Notes: generated by a model from the letters alone, not told the origin. A DNA stretch of 64,000 bases from Roseivirga sp. (GCA_029262895.1 JAJCYM010000027.1:1-64000), one strand, 5' to 3'. Shown: positions 35,510 through 45,306, counted from the first letter of the stretch. Made by a program: numbers and translations.

Positions 35510-35787
35510 AATACAACATTCAAATTATGCTTTTGTATTGTCCATAACAATGCCAAGGACGTAATTCATTGATTATTAACTTATTAAAAAAATAACAAGC
35601 TCACCTATATATATGATTTGTATCGTTATGACACACCCATGATTCACATTGACACAGCCCATATCATAAAAACGATTCTCCTTCTCACCGTGAACAAGTG
35701 TTTTATATCCAAAAACTCAAGTTGTTTGACGAGTTAGATCAGCATGTACTTGGCGATTGCCGTAATTAACCATTCAAATCGCTAATT

Positions 35788-36237
35788 ATGAAACAGTTAC
35801 TCTCAATTACATTCCTTCTGTTAACACAGTCCTTTGCATTTTCTCAGGTTGAATCAAAGGATTATGAGCAGGTCTATAAAGCTGTCAATAGTTACTTCAG
35901 GGGTTGGGAAGCCAAAGACAAGGCATTGCTTAGCAATATCTTTCACCCAGAGAGTCAGTTGAAATTTGTGAGCAAGGATAAAAAATATCAAAGCGTGAAA
36001 ATCGACCAACACATTATTGATATTACGAAGGCCGAGGCTGGTTTTTTACCAGCGCATGAAAAAACCGTGAGTAACATTCACATTTTTCAGGAGGGGGCAT
36101 CAGCCATTGTGCATCTGCGATTCAAAACGTTTGAGGTCACTGATTACTTTCAGTTGCTTAAGATCGAAGAAGTCTGGAAAATTGTAAATAAGGTGAGCGT
36201 CTCAAAAGTGCTGTCTGAAGAAATTTCCGGCAAATAA
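35788..36237 (+). CDS. Exported NTF2-like (lumazine-binding-type) protein
   Basis: A 149-residue protein with signal peptide (MKQLLSITFLLLTQSFAFSQ) and an NTF2/SnoaL-like domain: YKAVNSYFRGWEAKDKALLS, IFHPESQLKFVS, and a last strand with DYFQLLKIEEVWKIVNK. This matches the putative lumazine-binding group common in Bacteroidota. Such folds bind small molecules or serve as accessory domains. It is divergent from the permease at 33035 across 278 bases. Function unknown. Confidence 0.75.
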   Translation: MKQLLSITFLLLTQSFAFSQVESKDYEQVYKAVNSYFRGWEAKDKALLSNIFHPESQLKFVSKDKKYQSVKIDQHIIDITKAEAGFLPAHEKTVSNIHIFQEGASAIVHLRFKTFEVTDYFQLLKIEEVWKIVNKVSVSKVLSEEISGK

Positions 36238-36324
36238 GGCTTTGGGGTAACAGCCTATCTTCTTTCGTCTCGACAAAAGGGAGCTATCAAAGGTGTTAAT
36301 CAACTTGCCTTGCTATATTGAGCC

Positions 36325-37068
36325 GTGCTCTCCCAACTCTCCCCTACGGACTGGTTAACCCTCTTTGCTGCCAGTTTTATTCTTGGCCTTTCAAAATCAG
36401 GGATCAAGGGCATTAGCGTCATTATTGTGGCAATGATGGTATTCGTTTTTGGAGCCAAAGCCTCCACGGGCATTCTTCTCCCTATGTTGATTGTTGGAGA
36501 CATCATCGCCTCCATTTATTATAACAAACACACCAAATGGAAATACCTGATTCGATTAATGCCTTTTATGATGGTTGGCGTGGTGCTCGGCACATGGGTT
36601 GGTCATGGAATGAATGAGGACGTATTTCGCAAGAGCATGGCGATCGTCATCTTTGTTGCAGTCACTGTAATGTGGTGGTGGGATCAAAGAAAGTCTAAGC
36701 ATGTTCCAGAACATATCGCTGTTGCCGGTACCATGGGTTTGATTGCCGGATTCACCACCATGGTAGGTAATCTGGCAGGGTCCTTTGCCAATATCTTCTT
36801 TCTTGCTATGCGGCTTCCAAAAAATCAATTTATTGGTACCACGGCATGGTTGTTTTTGATCATCAACCTTTTCAAAGTGCCCTTCCATATTTTCAGTTGG
36901 GGCACCATTACCTGGGACACACTTAAAGTAGACCTGGTCACCGTACCGGTAATCCTCCTTGGCCTTTTTGTGGGTATCAGAGTTTTGAAAAGAGTAAATG
37001 ACAACATCTTTCGAAAGTTTATCCTGGTTACCACCGCCATTGGAGCAATTCTTATCTACTTCACCTAA
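36325..37068 (+). CDS. TauE/SafE family membrane transporter
   Basis: A 247-residue protein with about eight membrane helices and the two-fold internal repeat of TauE/SafE (sulfite/anion exporter) proteins: FILGLSKSGIKGISVIIVAM in the first half and AGFTTMVGNLAGSFANIFFL in the second. The start codon is GTG at 36325. Family members move sulfite, sulfoacetate or other organosulfur anions; substrate is not known here. It begins 88 bases after the NTF2-like gene and may share its transcript. Confidence 0.87.
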   Translation: MLSQLSPTDWLTLFAASFILGLSKSGIKGISVIIVAMMVFVFGAKASTGILLPMLIVGDIIASIYYNKHTKWKYLIRLMPFMMVGVVLGTWVGHGMNEDVFRKSMAIVIFVAVTVMWWWDQRKSKHVPEHIAVAGTMGLIAGFTTMVGNLAGSFANIFFLAMRLPKNQFIGTTAWLFLIINLFKVPFHIFSWGTITWDTLKVDLVTVPVILLGLFVGIRVLKRVNDNIFRKFILVTTAIGAILIYFT

Positions 37069-37190
37069 ACTCAAAACCATGAGCCATGGATGATGTACAA
37101 ATTCACCTTTGACCTTGGCTAACATATAATTTCTCCCTGATTTTAGAGAAGACAACTCCTGCCTTAACTTTGGCGAGTCTACTTTAACTT

Positions 37191-38177
37191 GTGAGTCCGT
37201 TGGATGCAGTAATACCAATCATATATAGTTTAGGCTTTGCCCAGGGACTGATCATCTCAGTCATCCTGTTTTCAAAAGCCAAAACGCTTGATTTCAAGCT
37301 ACTCTCACTTCTATTGCTGGTTTTGGCAATGGGCTGCCTATTCGATGATAATGTCTTATCATCGCAGGGTACCTTAGCCACATTAATTTGGAATGGCAAT
37401 CAATGGCTTTACGGACCCCTGCTGCTTCTTTTTGTCAATTATTGGAGCACAGCTCAGCATCGGGTTTTGCGGGGTGATTGGTTTCACTTTTTACCTTTTC
37501 TTCTGTTCAAAATTGCGGTACTTGTCGATCATTTTATTGGTTTACCCTTCAACGCCAGTGTTGAACAAACTATCGGTTATGCCTTAGTACTTCAAGGTTT
37601 GACCTATAGCATACTTTCCATTCGGAAAGTTTCCAAAATCCCAAAGGACAACGACAAAAGGAATTTCATTCTGTTCTTAGCATTGTCATTTTTATTCGCC
37701 TGGATTATCTCTTTCATTGGTAAGACAAGTCCTGATTTCGAGAATATTTATGCGGTGGTCTACCTGCTCGGAGTTTTCGTTATTTACTCTATTAGCTATA
37801 AGTTATTTTCCACTCCTCAGTTCTTTAGCTTGCTTAAAGAGGACGAAACCTTACAAAGCGGAATACTTAAAATCAAAGACAGAAGTAAGGTCTTTCTAAT
37901 CAAACACGAGGAAATTATCTGGCTGGAGGCTGACGACAACTATGTGAAAGTACATACCACAAAGGATCGATTTCTGGTCCGGAGTACTATGGCTGCCATG
38001 GAAGAAAAGCTTAATTCCCACAGCTTTCAAAGAATACATCGTTCCTATATCATTAACCTTCCCCATGTTGCCCAAGCCGACTTTTCTCAACCCGCCATAC
38101 AATTAAGCTCAGGGAATACTTTGAACATCGGCAAGAAATACTTAGATGATATTCGACAGCAGTTCAAGAAGAACTAG
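37191..38177 (+). CDS. Membrane-bound LytTR-type transcriptional regulator
   Basis: A 328-residue protein with GTG start. Residues ~8-205 contain about seven membrane segments (VIPIIYSLGFAQGLIISVIL, FLLFKIAVLVDHFIG). The C-terminal ~100 residues are a LytTR DNA-binding domain: IIWLEADDNYVKVHT, FLVRSTMAAMEEKL, FQRIHRSYIINL. It is the LytTR counterpart of the AraC-type membrane regulators in this window. It is followed 100 bases later by a CPBP protease gene on the same strand, a plausible target. Confidence 0.9.
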   Translation: MSPLDAVIPIIYSLGFAQGLIISVILFSKAKTLDFKLLSLLLLVLAMGCLFDDNVLSSQGTLATLIWNGNQWLYGPLLLLFVNYWSTAQHRVLRGDWFHFLPFLLFKIAVLVDHFIGLPFNASVEQTIGYALVLQGLTYSILSIRKVSKIPKDNDKRNFILFLALSFLFAWIISFIGKTSPDFENIYAVVYLLGVFVIYSISYKLFSTPQFFSLLKEDETLQSGILKIKDRSKVFLIKHEEIIWLEADDNYVKVHTTKDRFLVRSTMAAMEEKLNSHSFQRIHRSYIINLPHVAQADFSQPAIQLSSGNTLNIGKKYLDDIRQQFKKN

Positions 38178-38277
38178 CTCTTCATTTCGACAGATTTTCG
38201 CCACAACCAGACTACCTGTTTACCACATTTTCCCTATTTCGGAACTTCAGACAAACTTGCCTGCGTAGACTGCAGGT

Positions 38278-39144
38278 ATGTTGAAAAAGTACATTAATCA
38301 ATATCCGCTGCTCTCATTTCTGGTAGTCAATTATATCATATCCTGGGTATTCCTCTACCCAAGCTATCAAATGATATTAAATGCTGAGGACGGCATTCCA
38401 CCCGCAGCCTTTATCGGATTAATTGGCGCATACGGTCCAACAATTGCGGCAATCATCATCACCTACACAATCGGAGGCAAACCGGCTCTAAAAAAGCTAT
38501 GGCAAATGGTCAAGATTTGGAAGGTATCCTGGAAATGGCTCCTTTTCATTCTATTTGTTCCAATCTCCATTTACCTTCTCAGTACATCACTGTCCTTTGC
38601 CTTAGGCTATCCATCCAGTCCTTTCGATGCGATTGGGGGAATTTCTTCCATTCCAATTTGGTTGTTAGCCGCACTCCCATTTGGCCCGATGGGCGAAGAA
38701 TTAGGTTGGAGGGGTTTCCTCCTTCCCAAACTTCTTGAAAAGCACTCCATGCTCAAAAGCTCGATACTTGTTGGCCTCGCTTGGGGGCTCTGGCATCTGG
38801 CATCATTCACCTTTCCCGGGGCAGCCATTCCAGACTTTTTGGAAGTCGGAGCCGGTTCCATAGCCGTCTACTTTGCTTACACTGTAGCCGAGAGTCTCAT
38901 TTTCACCTTCGTTTTCTTTAAAACAAAGGGAAGTGTCCTTATGGCCATTCTCGTACATGCCTTTTTCAATGCAAGTTCCAATGTCAGTGCATCATCGCTC
39001 GGCCCCATTGACGCGGCCGATCACAATACAATCATCTATTATATCAGCATTCTTTTGACCGCTATAGTCGGATTCATACTGCTGAAAACGTTGAACAAAG
39101 GTAAACTTGATAACTTTCGGAAATCCCAAAACCAGCAACCTTGA
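38278..39144 (+). CDS. CPBP-family intramembrane metalloprotease
   Basis: A 288-residue membrane protein with about eight helices. The CPBP (Abi) motifs are present: the EExxxR motif in GEELGWRGFLLP (residues ~139-150), the conserved His in GLWHLASF, and the His/Asn motif in VHAFFNASSN. In eukaryotes relatives cut prenylated CAAX proteins; in bacteria they are linked to bacteriocin immunity or protein processing. The gene is downstream of the LytTR regulator and convergent with another CPBP gene 13 bases away. Confidence 0.9.
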   Translation: MLKKYINQYPLLSFLVVNYIISWVFLYPSYQMILNAEDGIPPAAFIGLIGAYGPTIAAIIITYTIGGKPALKKLWQMVKIWKVSWKWLLFILFVPISIYLLSTSLSFALGYPSSPFDAIGGISSIPIWLLAALPFGPMGEELGWRGFLLPKLLEKHSMLKSSILVGLAWGLWHLASFTFPGAAIPDFLEVGAGSIAVYFAYTVAESLIFTFVFFKTKGSVLMAILVHAFFNASSNVSASSLGPIDAADHNTIIYYISILLTAIVGFILLKTLNKGKLDNFRKSQNQQP

Positions 39145-39157
39145 CTTACCTTTTGGG

Positions 39158-39844
39158 CTAAGGCACAAAAGCTGCCAGTGAGGCATCAACCGTAAAGTGA
39201 ATGAGGATTAGAATTTCAAGTCGAGGTCGTTTAGGCGCCAAAAATCCAATAGCGAATAATAACCCGATAACGAAATATTGACTAAACCAGACCCAGTCGC
39301 GAAATGGCCCATGAATAAAGACAAAGCATAGCGAAGTAACCACCGCTGGAATCCATTTATTCCTCAGGACTTTCGAGAAAAAGGTTAAGCCAATACCCCT
39401 AAACGTAATCTCTTCACAAATACCAGCAGTCATAGAGACAAAAACAAAAAAGAGTCGTTCGCTCCAACTTACGGCTGTTATTGGGATGATCTGTCCCTGA
39501 TTTGGAATGTCTTCACCATACAAAAAGCCAGGTGCCAACACGGCTGCAACGAGAAAAAACAAAACATAAGGAATAAGCCATTTCCGATTCCTAGAGAACC
39601 AGGAGACGTCCAGACCAATATCCTTCCAGGACACCGAACCTGCCTCCATTCTCGACCTGATGAATAGAAATATTAACCATTCGAAAATGAAAATAGTCGT
39701 GGCAAAACTCCACCACCACGCCCTTGTAGGGTCGGAAAACCAGTCTTGAGGGAGAAAGGGAACCAAGCCATTGGACCATAGAATTGGCCAGATTATGACC
39801 GGGGCGAGTATTAGAAGATAGTTAAGTTTAAAACGATTTTTCAT
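39158..39844 (-). CDS. CPBP-family intramembrane metalloprotease
   Basis: A 228-residue membrane protein, short for its family. The EExxxR motif is present (CEEITFRGIG), followed by FVFIHGPFRDW with the second His and a C-terminal HFTVDASLAA segment in the position of the third motif. About six to seven hydrophobic segments are visible. It is convergent with the CPBP gene at 38278, and upstream on the same strand lies a membrane AraC regulator. The two CPBP proteins are only distantly alike by eye, so a recent duplication is unlikely. Confidence 0.85.
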   Translation of the reverse strand: MKNRFKLNYLLILAPVIIWPILWSNGLVPFLPQDWFSDPTRAWWWSFATTIFIFEWLIFLFIRSRMEAGSVSWKDIGLDVSWFSRNRKWLIPYVLFFLVAAVLAPGFLYGEDIPNQGQIIPITAVSWSERLFFVFVSMTAGICEEITFRGIGLTFFSKVLRNKWIPAVVTSLCFVFIHGPFRDWVWFSQYFVIGLLFAIGFLAPKRPRLEILILIHFTVDASLAAFVP

Positions 39845-39910
39845 GACCTTTTTTTGAGGCCATATTAGGACTAAGACTTCACCAAATATTGATGAATTAT
39901 AAAATGTGAA

Positions 39911-41005
39911 CTACTTTTTCAATGTCTCACGATAATCAGAAGGTGTCATGCCGGTAAACTGCTTAAACACCCTGATAAAGTTGGCTTGATTGGAAAAGCC
40001 TGAATCAAAGGCTATTGCCAATAGTTTTTCATCTCCATTCTCCTTCAAAAGATTTTGGGCCTCCTCCACCCTAAGTTCATTGACCAACCCTGAAAAATTT
40101 GTGTCAAACTCTTGATTGACCAGCTGCGAAAGTTGATGGGCACTTATCTCAAGTTCTTTTGCAAGGGATTGAAGCTTCAAGTCAGGGTCGAGAAAGGGTT
40201 TCTTTTCTTCCAGGAAGCTCACTAGTCGTTTGCTTAATTCCGGATCAAAGTCGGTCTTTTTCCCTCCATAGCTCTGCTGCCCGTAAGTCTGTTCTTCCTT
40301 TGAGAAGAGCACCCTATACGAAAACACATAAATCAGAAATGAGAAGATCAGAATCAAACTGTAATGTACCTCCAGGCGCCACTTTAAAGGGAAAAGAAAA
40401 AAGACAAATGAGAGGAACGAAATCACAAACAAACCGATCATTGAAAGCACCAGGGTATTGACCCTCTTCTCGATTTTCTTAAAAGAAGCTCTCGGTTCCT
40501 CGTATTTTATGAGCTGACGTTTGGAAAGGAGTATATATGCTCCCAGGTGAATAAAGAAGGCAATATTAAAGCCCAAAATACTTCCGGGAATTGTTTCCCC
40601 CTGGCCATAGAGGCCTTCAAGAATGTCCAATTTTATATCTCCGGCCAAAAGATAATAAGGGATAAAACTTATTAGCACACCAAGGGCTGGCAGAAAGTGC
40701 AAATACTCAATTTTTCTCAAGCCACCACCACCCAAATTGCGTTTGGTGAAAAACCAAAGAAAGGGGCCCAGCAAAAACATTAGCGGAACGTAGCCTGAAA
40801 AGATGTGAATCACATACCTGATATTACCAGAGAGTAATAAGGTGAACTCCAACAGGCAGTATGAAAAAATAGCTATGATAAGCCCAAACCACAAGTTGGA
40901 CGTTTTATATCCACGATTTCTTCCGAGTAATATTGCGGATAGGAAAAACCCGTGGATAGAACCTATCCCAATGATTACTGCCCAAATACTTATCGAAACC
41001 TGCAT
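39911..41005 (-). CDS. Membrane-bound AraC-family transcriptional regulator
   Basis: A 364-residue protein with about seven membrane segments (residues ~5-235; IGIGSIHGFFLSAILLG, PLMFLLGPFLWFF) and a C-terminal AraC DNA-binding domain: LKLQSLAKELEISAHQLSQL (first HTH) and SGFSNQANFIRVFKQFTGMT (second HTH). It is upstream of a CPBP gene on its own strand and divergent from an exported amidohydrolase. It is the third such regulator in this window. Signal unknown. Confidence 0.9.
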   Translation of the reverse strand: MQVSISIWAVIIGIGSIHGFFLSAILLGRNRGYKTSNLWFGLIIAIFSYCLLEFTLLLSGNIRYVIHIFSGYVPLMFLLGPFLWFFTKRNLGGGGLRKIEYLHFLPALGVLISFIPYYLLAGDIKLDILEGLYGQGETIPGSILGFNIAFFIHLGAYILLSKRQLIKYEEPRASFKKIEKRVNTLVLSMIGLFVISFLSFVFFLFPLKWRLEVHYSLILIFSFLIYVFSYRVLFSKEEQTYGQQSYGGKKTDFDPELSKRLVSFLEEKKPFLDPDLKLQSLAKELEISAHQLSQLVNQEFDTNFSGLVNELRVEEAQNLLKENGDEKLLAIAFDSGFSNQANFIRVFKQFTGMTPSDYRETLKK

Positions 41006-41137
41006 CCAATTCTTCCTCCAAAATTATAATTCTCAAGGGTAGGGTAAAAATGGGCATTTCTGTATGTATCTTCAAAATGACTCAATCTAATGTTTCGAAA
41101 TAATTATCAACCCTCTCACAGGCCCAGGAAAAAATCC

Positions 41138-42826
41138 ATGCTTAGCTTTTACTCCTTTTTCCTTCTTCTCCTCTCTTTATCATGTGGCAGCGATGACCCC
41201 AACCCTGGCGGAGGCGCCATTGATGGTGTTGATATGGTCTTAAGGAATGGTGTGGTTTACACGGTTAACCCAGAACAGCCTACGGCCGAGGCAATAGCCA
41301 TAGATAATGGACTGATTGTTTTTGTGGGCTCTAATAGCGATGTGGAAGCATTTATAGGCTCCGACACCCAGGTTGAAAATCTGAACGGAAAATTTGTAAT
41401 GCCCGGCATTCATGACGTGCACATACATCCTCTTGAAGCCGCCTCAGGAAGCATTGTATTTCAACTTGATCCCAATGAGAATGACCCGGAAAACTTTGCA
41501 AGCGCAATTCGAACAGCAGATAGGCGTAATCCGGGAACGGGTTGGTTGATTGGTTGGGGTCACTCTCTATATACCTTGCTGGAAGCTAACAGGCCTGTCA
41601 AGGAGATCATTGATGATGTCGTGTCTAATCGACCGGTAATCATTATGGAAGAAACCTCGCATTCCATGTTTGTGAATTCCAAAGCACTGGAACTAGCTGG
41701 AATCACCGGGCTCACAAATGACCCTGTTGGTGGAGTAATTATGAAGAACGCTCAAACCGGTGAACCAAATGGTATTTTGATAGACAATGCCGGCAATCTG
41801 GTTATGGATATCGCCCAGACTCCGGATGCTTCTACCAGAAGCATGGATTATGAGGGATTGACCCAATATATGCTTCCGCTTTTAGCGCAAAATGGCATTA
41901 CCTCGATTAGTGATGCAAGAACGTACTGGAAACGTGATCATCATCTGGTTTGGAAACAAGTGGAATCTGATAACCTTCTAACGGTAAGAACCAATCTTGG
42001 GCTTTGGGCCTACCCGTCTGAAGACGATGCCTCACAAATTGAGACCCTAAAGAACCTCTATAGTAACGACCCAAACAAGCTTTTAAAAATCAATCAGGTC
42101 AAATTCTACAGTGACGGCATTGTACATAATACTACTGCTGCAATGAAGTCAGATTATCTGATCGACCTTTTTGGGAAATCGACCAATAACGGACTCAATT
42201 ACTTTACTGAGAGTCGTTTAGCCAGCTATTTATCAGCACTTGAACCAACGGGCTTTGACTTTCATGTTCACACCATCGGAAACCGAGGCATAACGGAAGC
42301 ATTGAATGCCATAGAGCAAAGTGGCTCCTCATCAGGTCGACACCGCCTTACACATATAGAGGTTATGAGTCCCTCCGATTACAGTCGATTTGCTCAACTC
42401 AATGTTACAGCCGATGCTCAGGTAGCTGGCGATTTTTCAAAGCCATCGGAATGGGGGGAAAACGAAGAGCTGATTGGAGCGGTCAATTCTCAAAATATCA
42501 TTCCACTCAAGAGCCTGAAGGCCGCTAATGCCAGAATAACCTTAAGCAGCGATCATGATGTAAGCACCTTAAATCCATTCGTAGGTTTGCAAAACGCTGT
42601 GACCAGGGCACCGCAGGAACTCACTTTGGAAGAAGCCATCAAGGCCTATACCATCAATGCAGCTTATGTTATGAGACAAGAGCACTTGGTGGGCAACCTC
42701 GAAGTAAGCAAAGAAGCCGATCTGATCATTCTCAATCAGAATCCTTTTGAGGTTAATCCCAATCAAATTGGCCAAATCAAGGTAGATCTTACCATGCTCA
42801 GAGGTGCTGTGGTCTTTAGGCGCTAG
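41138..42826 (+). CDS. YtcJ-like amidohydrolase lipoprotein
   Basis: A 562-residue lipoprotein starting at 41138 (MLSFYSFFLLLLSLSCGSDD, Cys16). It belongs to the amidohydrolase 3 family. Metal-site motifs: HDVHIHPLE early in the barrel, the QVKFYSDGIVHNT strand, FDFHVHTIGNRG, RLTHIEVMS, and LSSDHDVSTL near the end, giving the His/His/Lys-type/His/His/Asp set. Such enzymes hydrolyse amides, imides or N-acylated compounds; the exact substrate is unknown. The next gene, an S9 peptidase, starts 91 bases downstream on the same strand and may be co-expressed. Confidence 0.9.
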   Translation: MLSFYSFFLLLLSLSCGSDDPNPGGGAIDGVDMVLRNGVVYTVNPEQPTAEAIAIDNGLIVFVGSNSDVEAFIGSDTQVENLNGKFVMPGIHDVHIHPLEAASGSIVFQLDPNENDPENFASAIRTADRRNPGTGWLIGWGHSLYTLLEANRPVKEIIDDVVSNRPVIIMEETSHSMFVNSKALELAGITGLTNDPVGGVIMKNAQTGEPNGILIDNAGNLVMDIAQTPDASTRSMDYEGLTQYMLPLLAQNGITSISDARTYWKRDHHLVWKQVESDNLLTVRTNLGLWAYPSEDDASQIETLKNLYSNDPNKLLKINQVKFYSDGIVHNTTAAMKSDYLIDLFGKSTNNGLNYFTESRLASYLSALEPTGFDFHVHTIGNRGITEALNAIEQSGSSSGRHRLTHIEVMSPSDYSRFAQLNVTADAQVAGDFSKPSEWGENEELIGAVNSQNIIPLKSLKAANARITLSSDHDVSTLNPFVGLQNAVTRAPQELTLEEAIKAYTINAAYVMRQEHLVGNLEVSKEADLIILNQNPFEVNPNQIGQIKVDLTMLRGAVVFRR

Positions 42827-42917
42827 CCATGAATTAACGAAGCAGCTTGCTCCGTTCAGAACTCTTCGATTGTTCGCGATGGGCCGTTTTAGTATCTTCT
42901 GGCCTAAATCAACCCTT

Positions 42918-44963
42918 ATGAAACGATCAATTATTGCACTGACCTTTCTTTTCATCTCTCTTCAGGGATTCTCTCAGGTCTCAGATCGCCTTGAGATGCT
43001 GGACATTTTCAATCTTGAATATGTCTCGGACCCTCAAATTTCACCAGATGGCAACAAGATTATTTATGTTAGAAATTTCAAAGATGTGATGACGGACAAG
43101 AATCTATCAAATCTATGGATTGTCAATTTTGATGGCTCTCAGAATCGGCCGTTGACCGATGGAAAGCAAGGTGATCGATCTCCAAGATGGTCTCATGATG
43201 GGAGTAAGATTGTTTATTTGTCTAACAAGTCAGGCAAGACCGAACTTTACCTGCGCTGGATGGATACCGGTGAAGAACGTGTATTGGTCAATTCCGAAAA
43301 AACTCCTTCCAATATTAGCTGGTCTCCAGACGACAGGTATTTGGCCTTTAATATGTTTGTGCCAACACAAAAGGCATCACCAATAAAAATGCCCCAGAAA
43401 CCCAAAGGGGCAGAGTGGAATTCCCCACCTGTTTATGTCGATAATCTGAACTGGCGGAGAGATGGTGTAGGACTTCTGCCAAGCGGAAACCAGCAGCTTT
43501 TCACTTTGCCGGTATCTGGCGGAACACCAAGACAAATCACTTTTGGAGGGCATGACCATACCGGTCCGCAATGGGGAAAGGATGGCAGGCATCTTTATTT
43601 TAGTGCTAACCTGAGAGAAGATTCTGAATTGGAAATTCAAGATTCAGACATCTATTCTGTTTCTCTGACGGATGGAAGATTAACCAAACTGACAAATCGT
43701 TATGGGCCTGATGGAAACCCACGGATTTCTCCTGATGGGAACCAGATTGCCTATATCGGTTATGACGATACTTACAAGGGATATCAAGTCAGAAAGCTCT
43801 ATTTGGCTGGAATAGATGGTTCTAACCCTAAACTGATCTCTGGCAACCTGGACAGAGATGTAGGGAATATACAATGGGCAAGTAATGGCAATGGCCTCTA
43901 CTTTCAGTATGTGGATAAAGCGCATACCAAAATTGCCTATATCACAACCAAAGGAAAGGTAAACGATATCACGGAAGGCCTTGGGGGCATGTCGCTTGGC
44001 AGGCCATATACATCCGGAACCTTCACCATAGCAAGCAACGGTAACTATGCCTATTCCTGGGCAGAAACACACGAGCCATCAGACTTGGGAGCAGGCAATG
44101 GCACTACTAACAAGCGCATCACCAGAGTAAACGAAGATTTGCTTGACTATAAGAAGCTCGGGAATGTCGAAGAGATTTGGTACAAGTCGTCAGTCGATGG
44201 ATTGGACATTAATGGATGGATTGTTACACCACCTGGTTTTGATCCGAGCAAAAAGTATCCTTTAATTCTGGAAATTCATGGAGGGCCATTCTCTAGTTAC
44301 GGGCCGGTCTTCTCTGGTGAAATTCAACTAATGGCAGCAGCAGGTTATGTTGTACTGTACACCAACCCTCGTGGAAGTACAAGCTATGGTGCTTCCTTTG
44401 GAAACGAAATCGATAAGAACTACCCAAGTAAAGACTACGATGATCTTATGTCTGGAGTGGATGAAGTGATTAGTCGTGGCTATGTAGATGAATCTCAACT
44501 CTTCGTAACTGGCGGAAGCGGTGGCGGTGTATTGAGCGCCTGGATAATAGGTAAGACGAATCGCTTTAAGGCGGCTGTTGTAGCCAAGCCTGTAATTAAC
44601 TGGTTTAGCTGGGCGTTAAATTCGGATTTACCTGTGGTGGGTACAAAATACTGGTTTGAGAAAAAGCCCTGGGAAGATCCCGAAACCTATATGAAGCACT
44701 CTCCCATTTCCCTGGTTGGCAATGTTACTACCCCAACTATGCTGCTTACCGGTGAGGCCGACTTAAGAACACCAATTCATGAAACCGAGCAGTTCTATAC
44801 AGCCCTAAAACTTCAGAATGTCGAAACGGCTATGGTACGAATTCCCGGAGCTTATCACGGTATTGCGGCCAAACCAAGCAATCTGATCGCAAAAGTTGCC
44901 GCTATTCTTACTTGGTTTGATAAGTATAAAACGGAGTCTGTGCCAATTGATATTAAGAGATGA
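42918..44963 (+). CDS. S9-family prolyl-oligopeptidase-type peptidase, exported
   Basis: A 681-residue protein starting at 42918 with signal peptide (MKRSIIALTFLFISLQGFSQ). Residues ~30-420 form a WD-like beta-propeller (PQISPDGNKIIYVRN, PRISPDGNQIAYIGYD). Residues ~430-681 are the alpha/beta hydrolase: oxyanion EIHGGPFSSYG, nucleophile Ser534 in GGSGGG, Asp615 in TGEADLRTP, and His647 in PGAYHGI. The catalytic triad is intact. It probably cleaves short peptides in the periplasm, as dipeptidyl/acylaminoacyl peptidases do. A 27-base copy of its 3' end recurs at 46154-46180. Confidence 0.93.
   Translation: MKRSIIALTFLFISLQGFSQVSDRLEMLDIFNLEYVSDPQISPDGNKIIYVRNFKDVMTDKNLSNLWIVNFDGSQNRPLTDGKQGDRSPRWSHDGSKIVYLSNKSGKTELYLRWMDTGEERVLVNSEKTPSNISWSPDDRYLAFNMFVPTQKASPIKMPQKPKGAEWNSPPVYVDNLNWRRDGVGLLPSGNQQLFTLPVSGGTPRQITFGGHDHTGPQWGKDGRHLYFSANLREDSELEIQDSDIYSVSLTDGRLTKLTNRYGPDGNPRISPDGNQIAYIGYDDTYKGYQVRKLYLAGIDGSNPKLISGNLDRDVGNIQWASNGNGLYFQYVDKAHTKIAYITTKGKVNDITEGLGGMSLGRPYTSGTFTIASNGNYAYSWAETHEPSDLGAGNGTTNKRITRVNEDLLDYKKLGNVEEIWYKSSVDGLDINGWIVTPPGFDPSKKYPLILEIHGGPFSSYGPVFSGEIQLMAAAGYVVLYTNPRGSTSYGASFGNEIDKNYPSKDYDDLMSGVDEVISRGYVDESQLFVTGGSGGGVLSAWIIGKTNRFKAAVVAKPVINWFSWALNSDLPVVGTKYWFEKKPWEDPETYMKHSPISLVGNVTTPTMLLTGEADLRTPIHETEQFYTALKLQNVETAMVRIPGAYHGIAAKPSNLIAKVAAILTWFDKYKTESVPIDIKR
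44913..44939 (+). repeat. 3' end of the S9 gene, copy 1 of a duplicated segment
   Basis: This stretch, encoding WFDKYKTES, matches 46154-46180 at 26 of 27 bases. The second copy is noncoding, in a gene-poor patch 1.24 kb away. A partial duplication of the gene end, or an insertion between two halves of an old tandem copy, would explain it. Confidence 0.7.
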
Positions 44964-45153
44964 ATTGGGTGATTCTCTCCTACGCTTAAGCTTCGGTGAC
45001 TGAAAGGTGATTAGGTGGAAAACGAAAGTTTGAGTTAATCAACCATCCCAAAAATTGACTGCGGTCACAAGACCGGGCACAAAGCTGTAGATAGCCCCGT
45101 ATTTTGTTTATATCAATCGAACCCGGATAATGCAATAGACTTTCTATTACGGA

Positions 45154-45263
45154 CGTAACTCGCTTCGAATCAGACGCTACGCTTCGTTTGTCTTTTCACC
45201 ATAGCGGTGCTATGCTTTCAAAGGCAAACATCCTGATTCATTGCGATTTACACCCTCATTACG
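45154..45263. repeat. Nested imperfect palindrome (~110 bp)
   Basis: Inside to outside, paired arms are CATAGC/GCTATG (45200-45205, 45209-45214) around GGT; GTTTGTCTTT/AAAGGCAAAC (45186-45195, 45220-45229, one G-U); GAATCAG/CTGATTC (45167-45173, 45233-45239); CGC/GCG; and CGTAA/TTACG (45154-45158, 45259-45263). The series forms one long interrupted hairpin. It may be a REP/MITE-like mobile palindrome or a structured RNA; no coding frame crosses it. Confidence 0.6.
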
Positions 45264-45306
45264 ATCTCTATTACATAAACCGGCCTGAACAAACATCTCT
45301 ACGAAA

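Noticed and set aside
36556-37218. A 220-codon minus-strand frame antisense to TauE/SafE
   Set aside because: The plus-strand membrane protein is strongly supported; the antisense product is rich in His/Asn/Lys with no recognisable domain.
42569-42955. A 128-codon minus-strand frame across the end of the amidohydrolase and the S9 start
   Set aside because: Antisense to two well-supported genes with clear motifs, and it has no coding features of its own.
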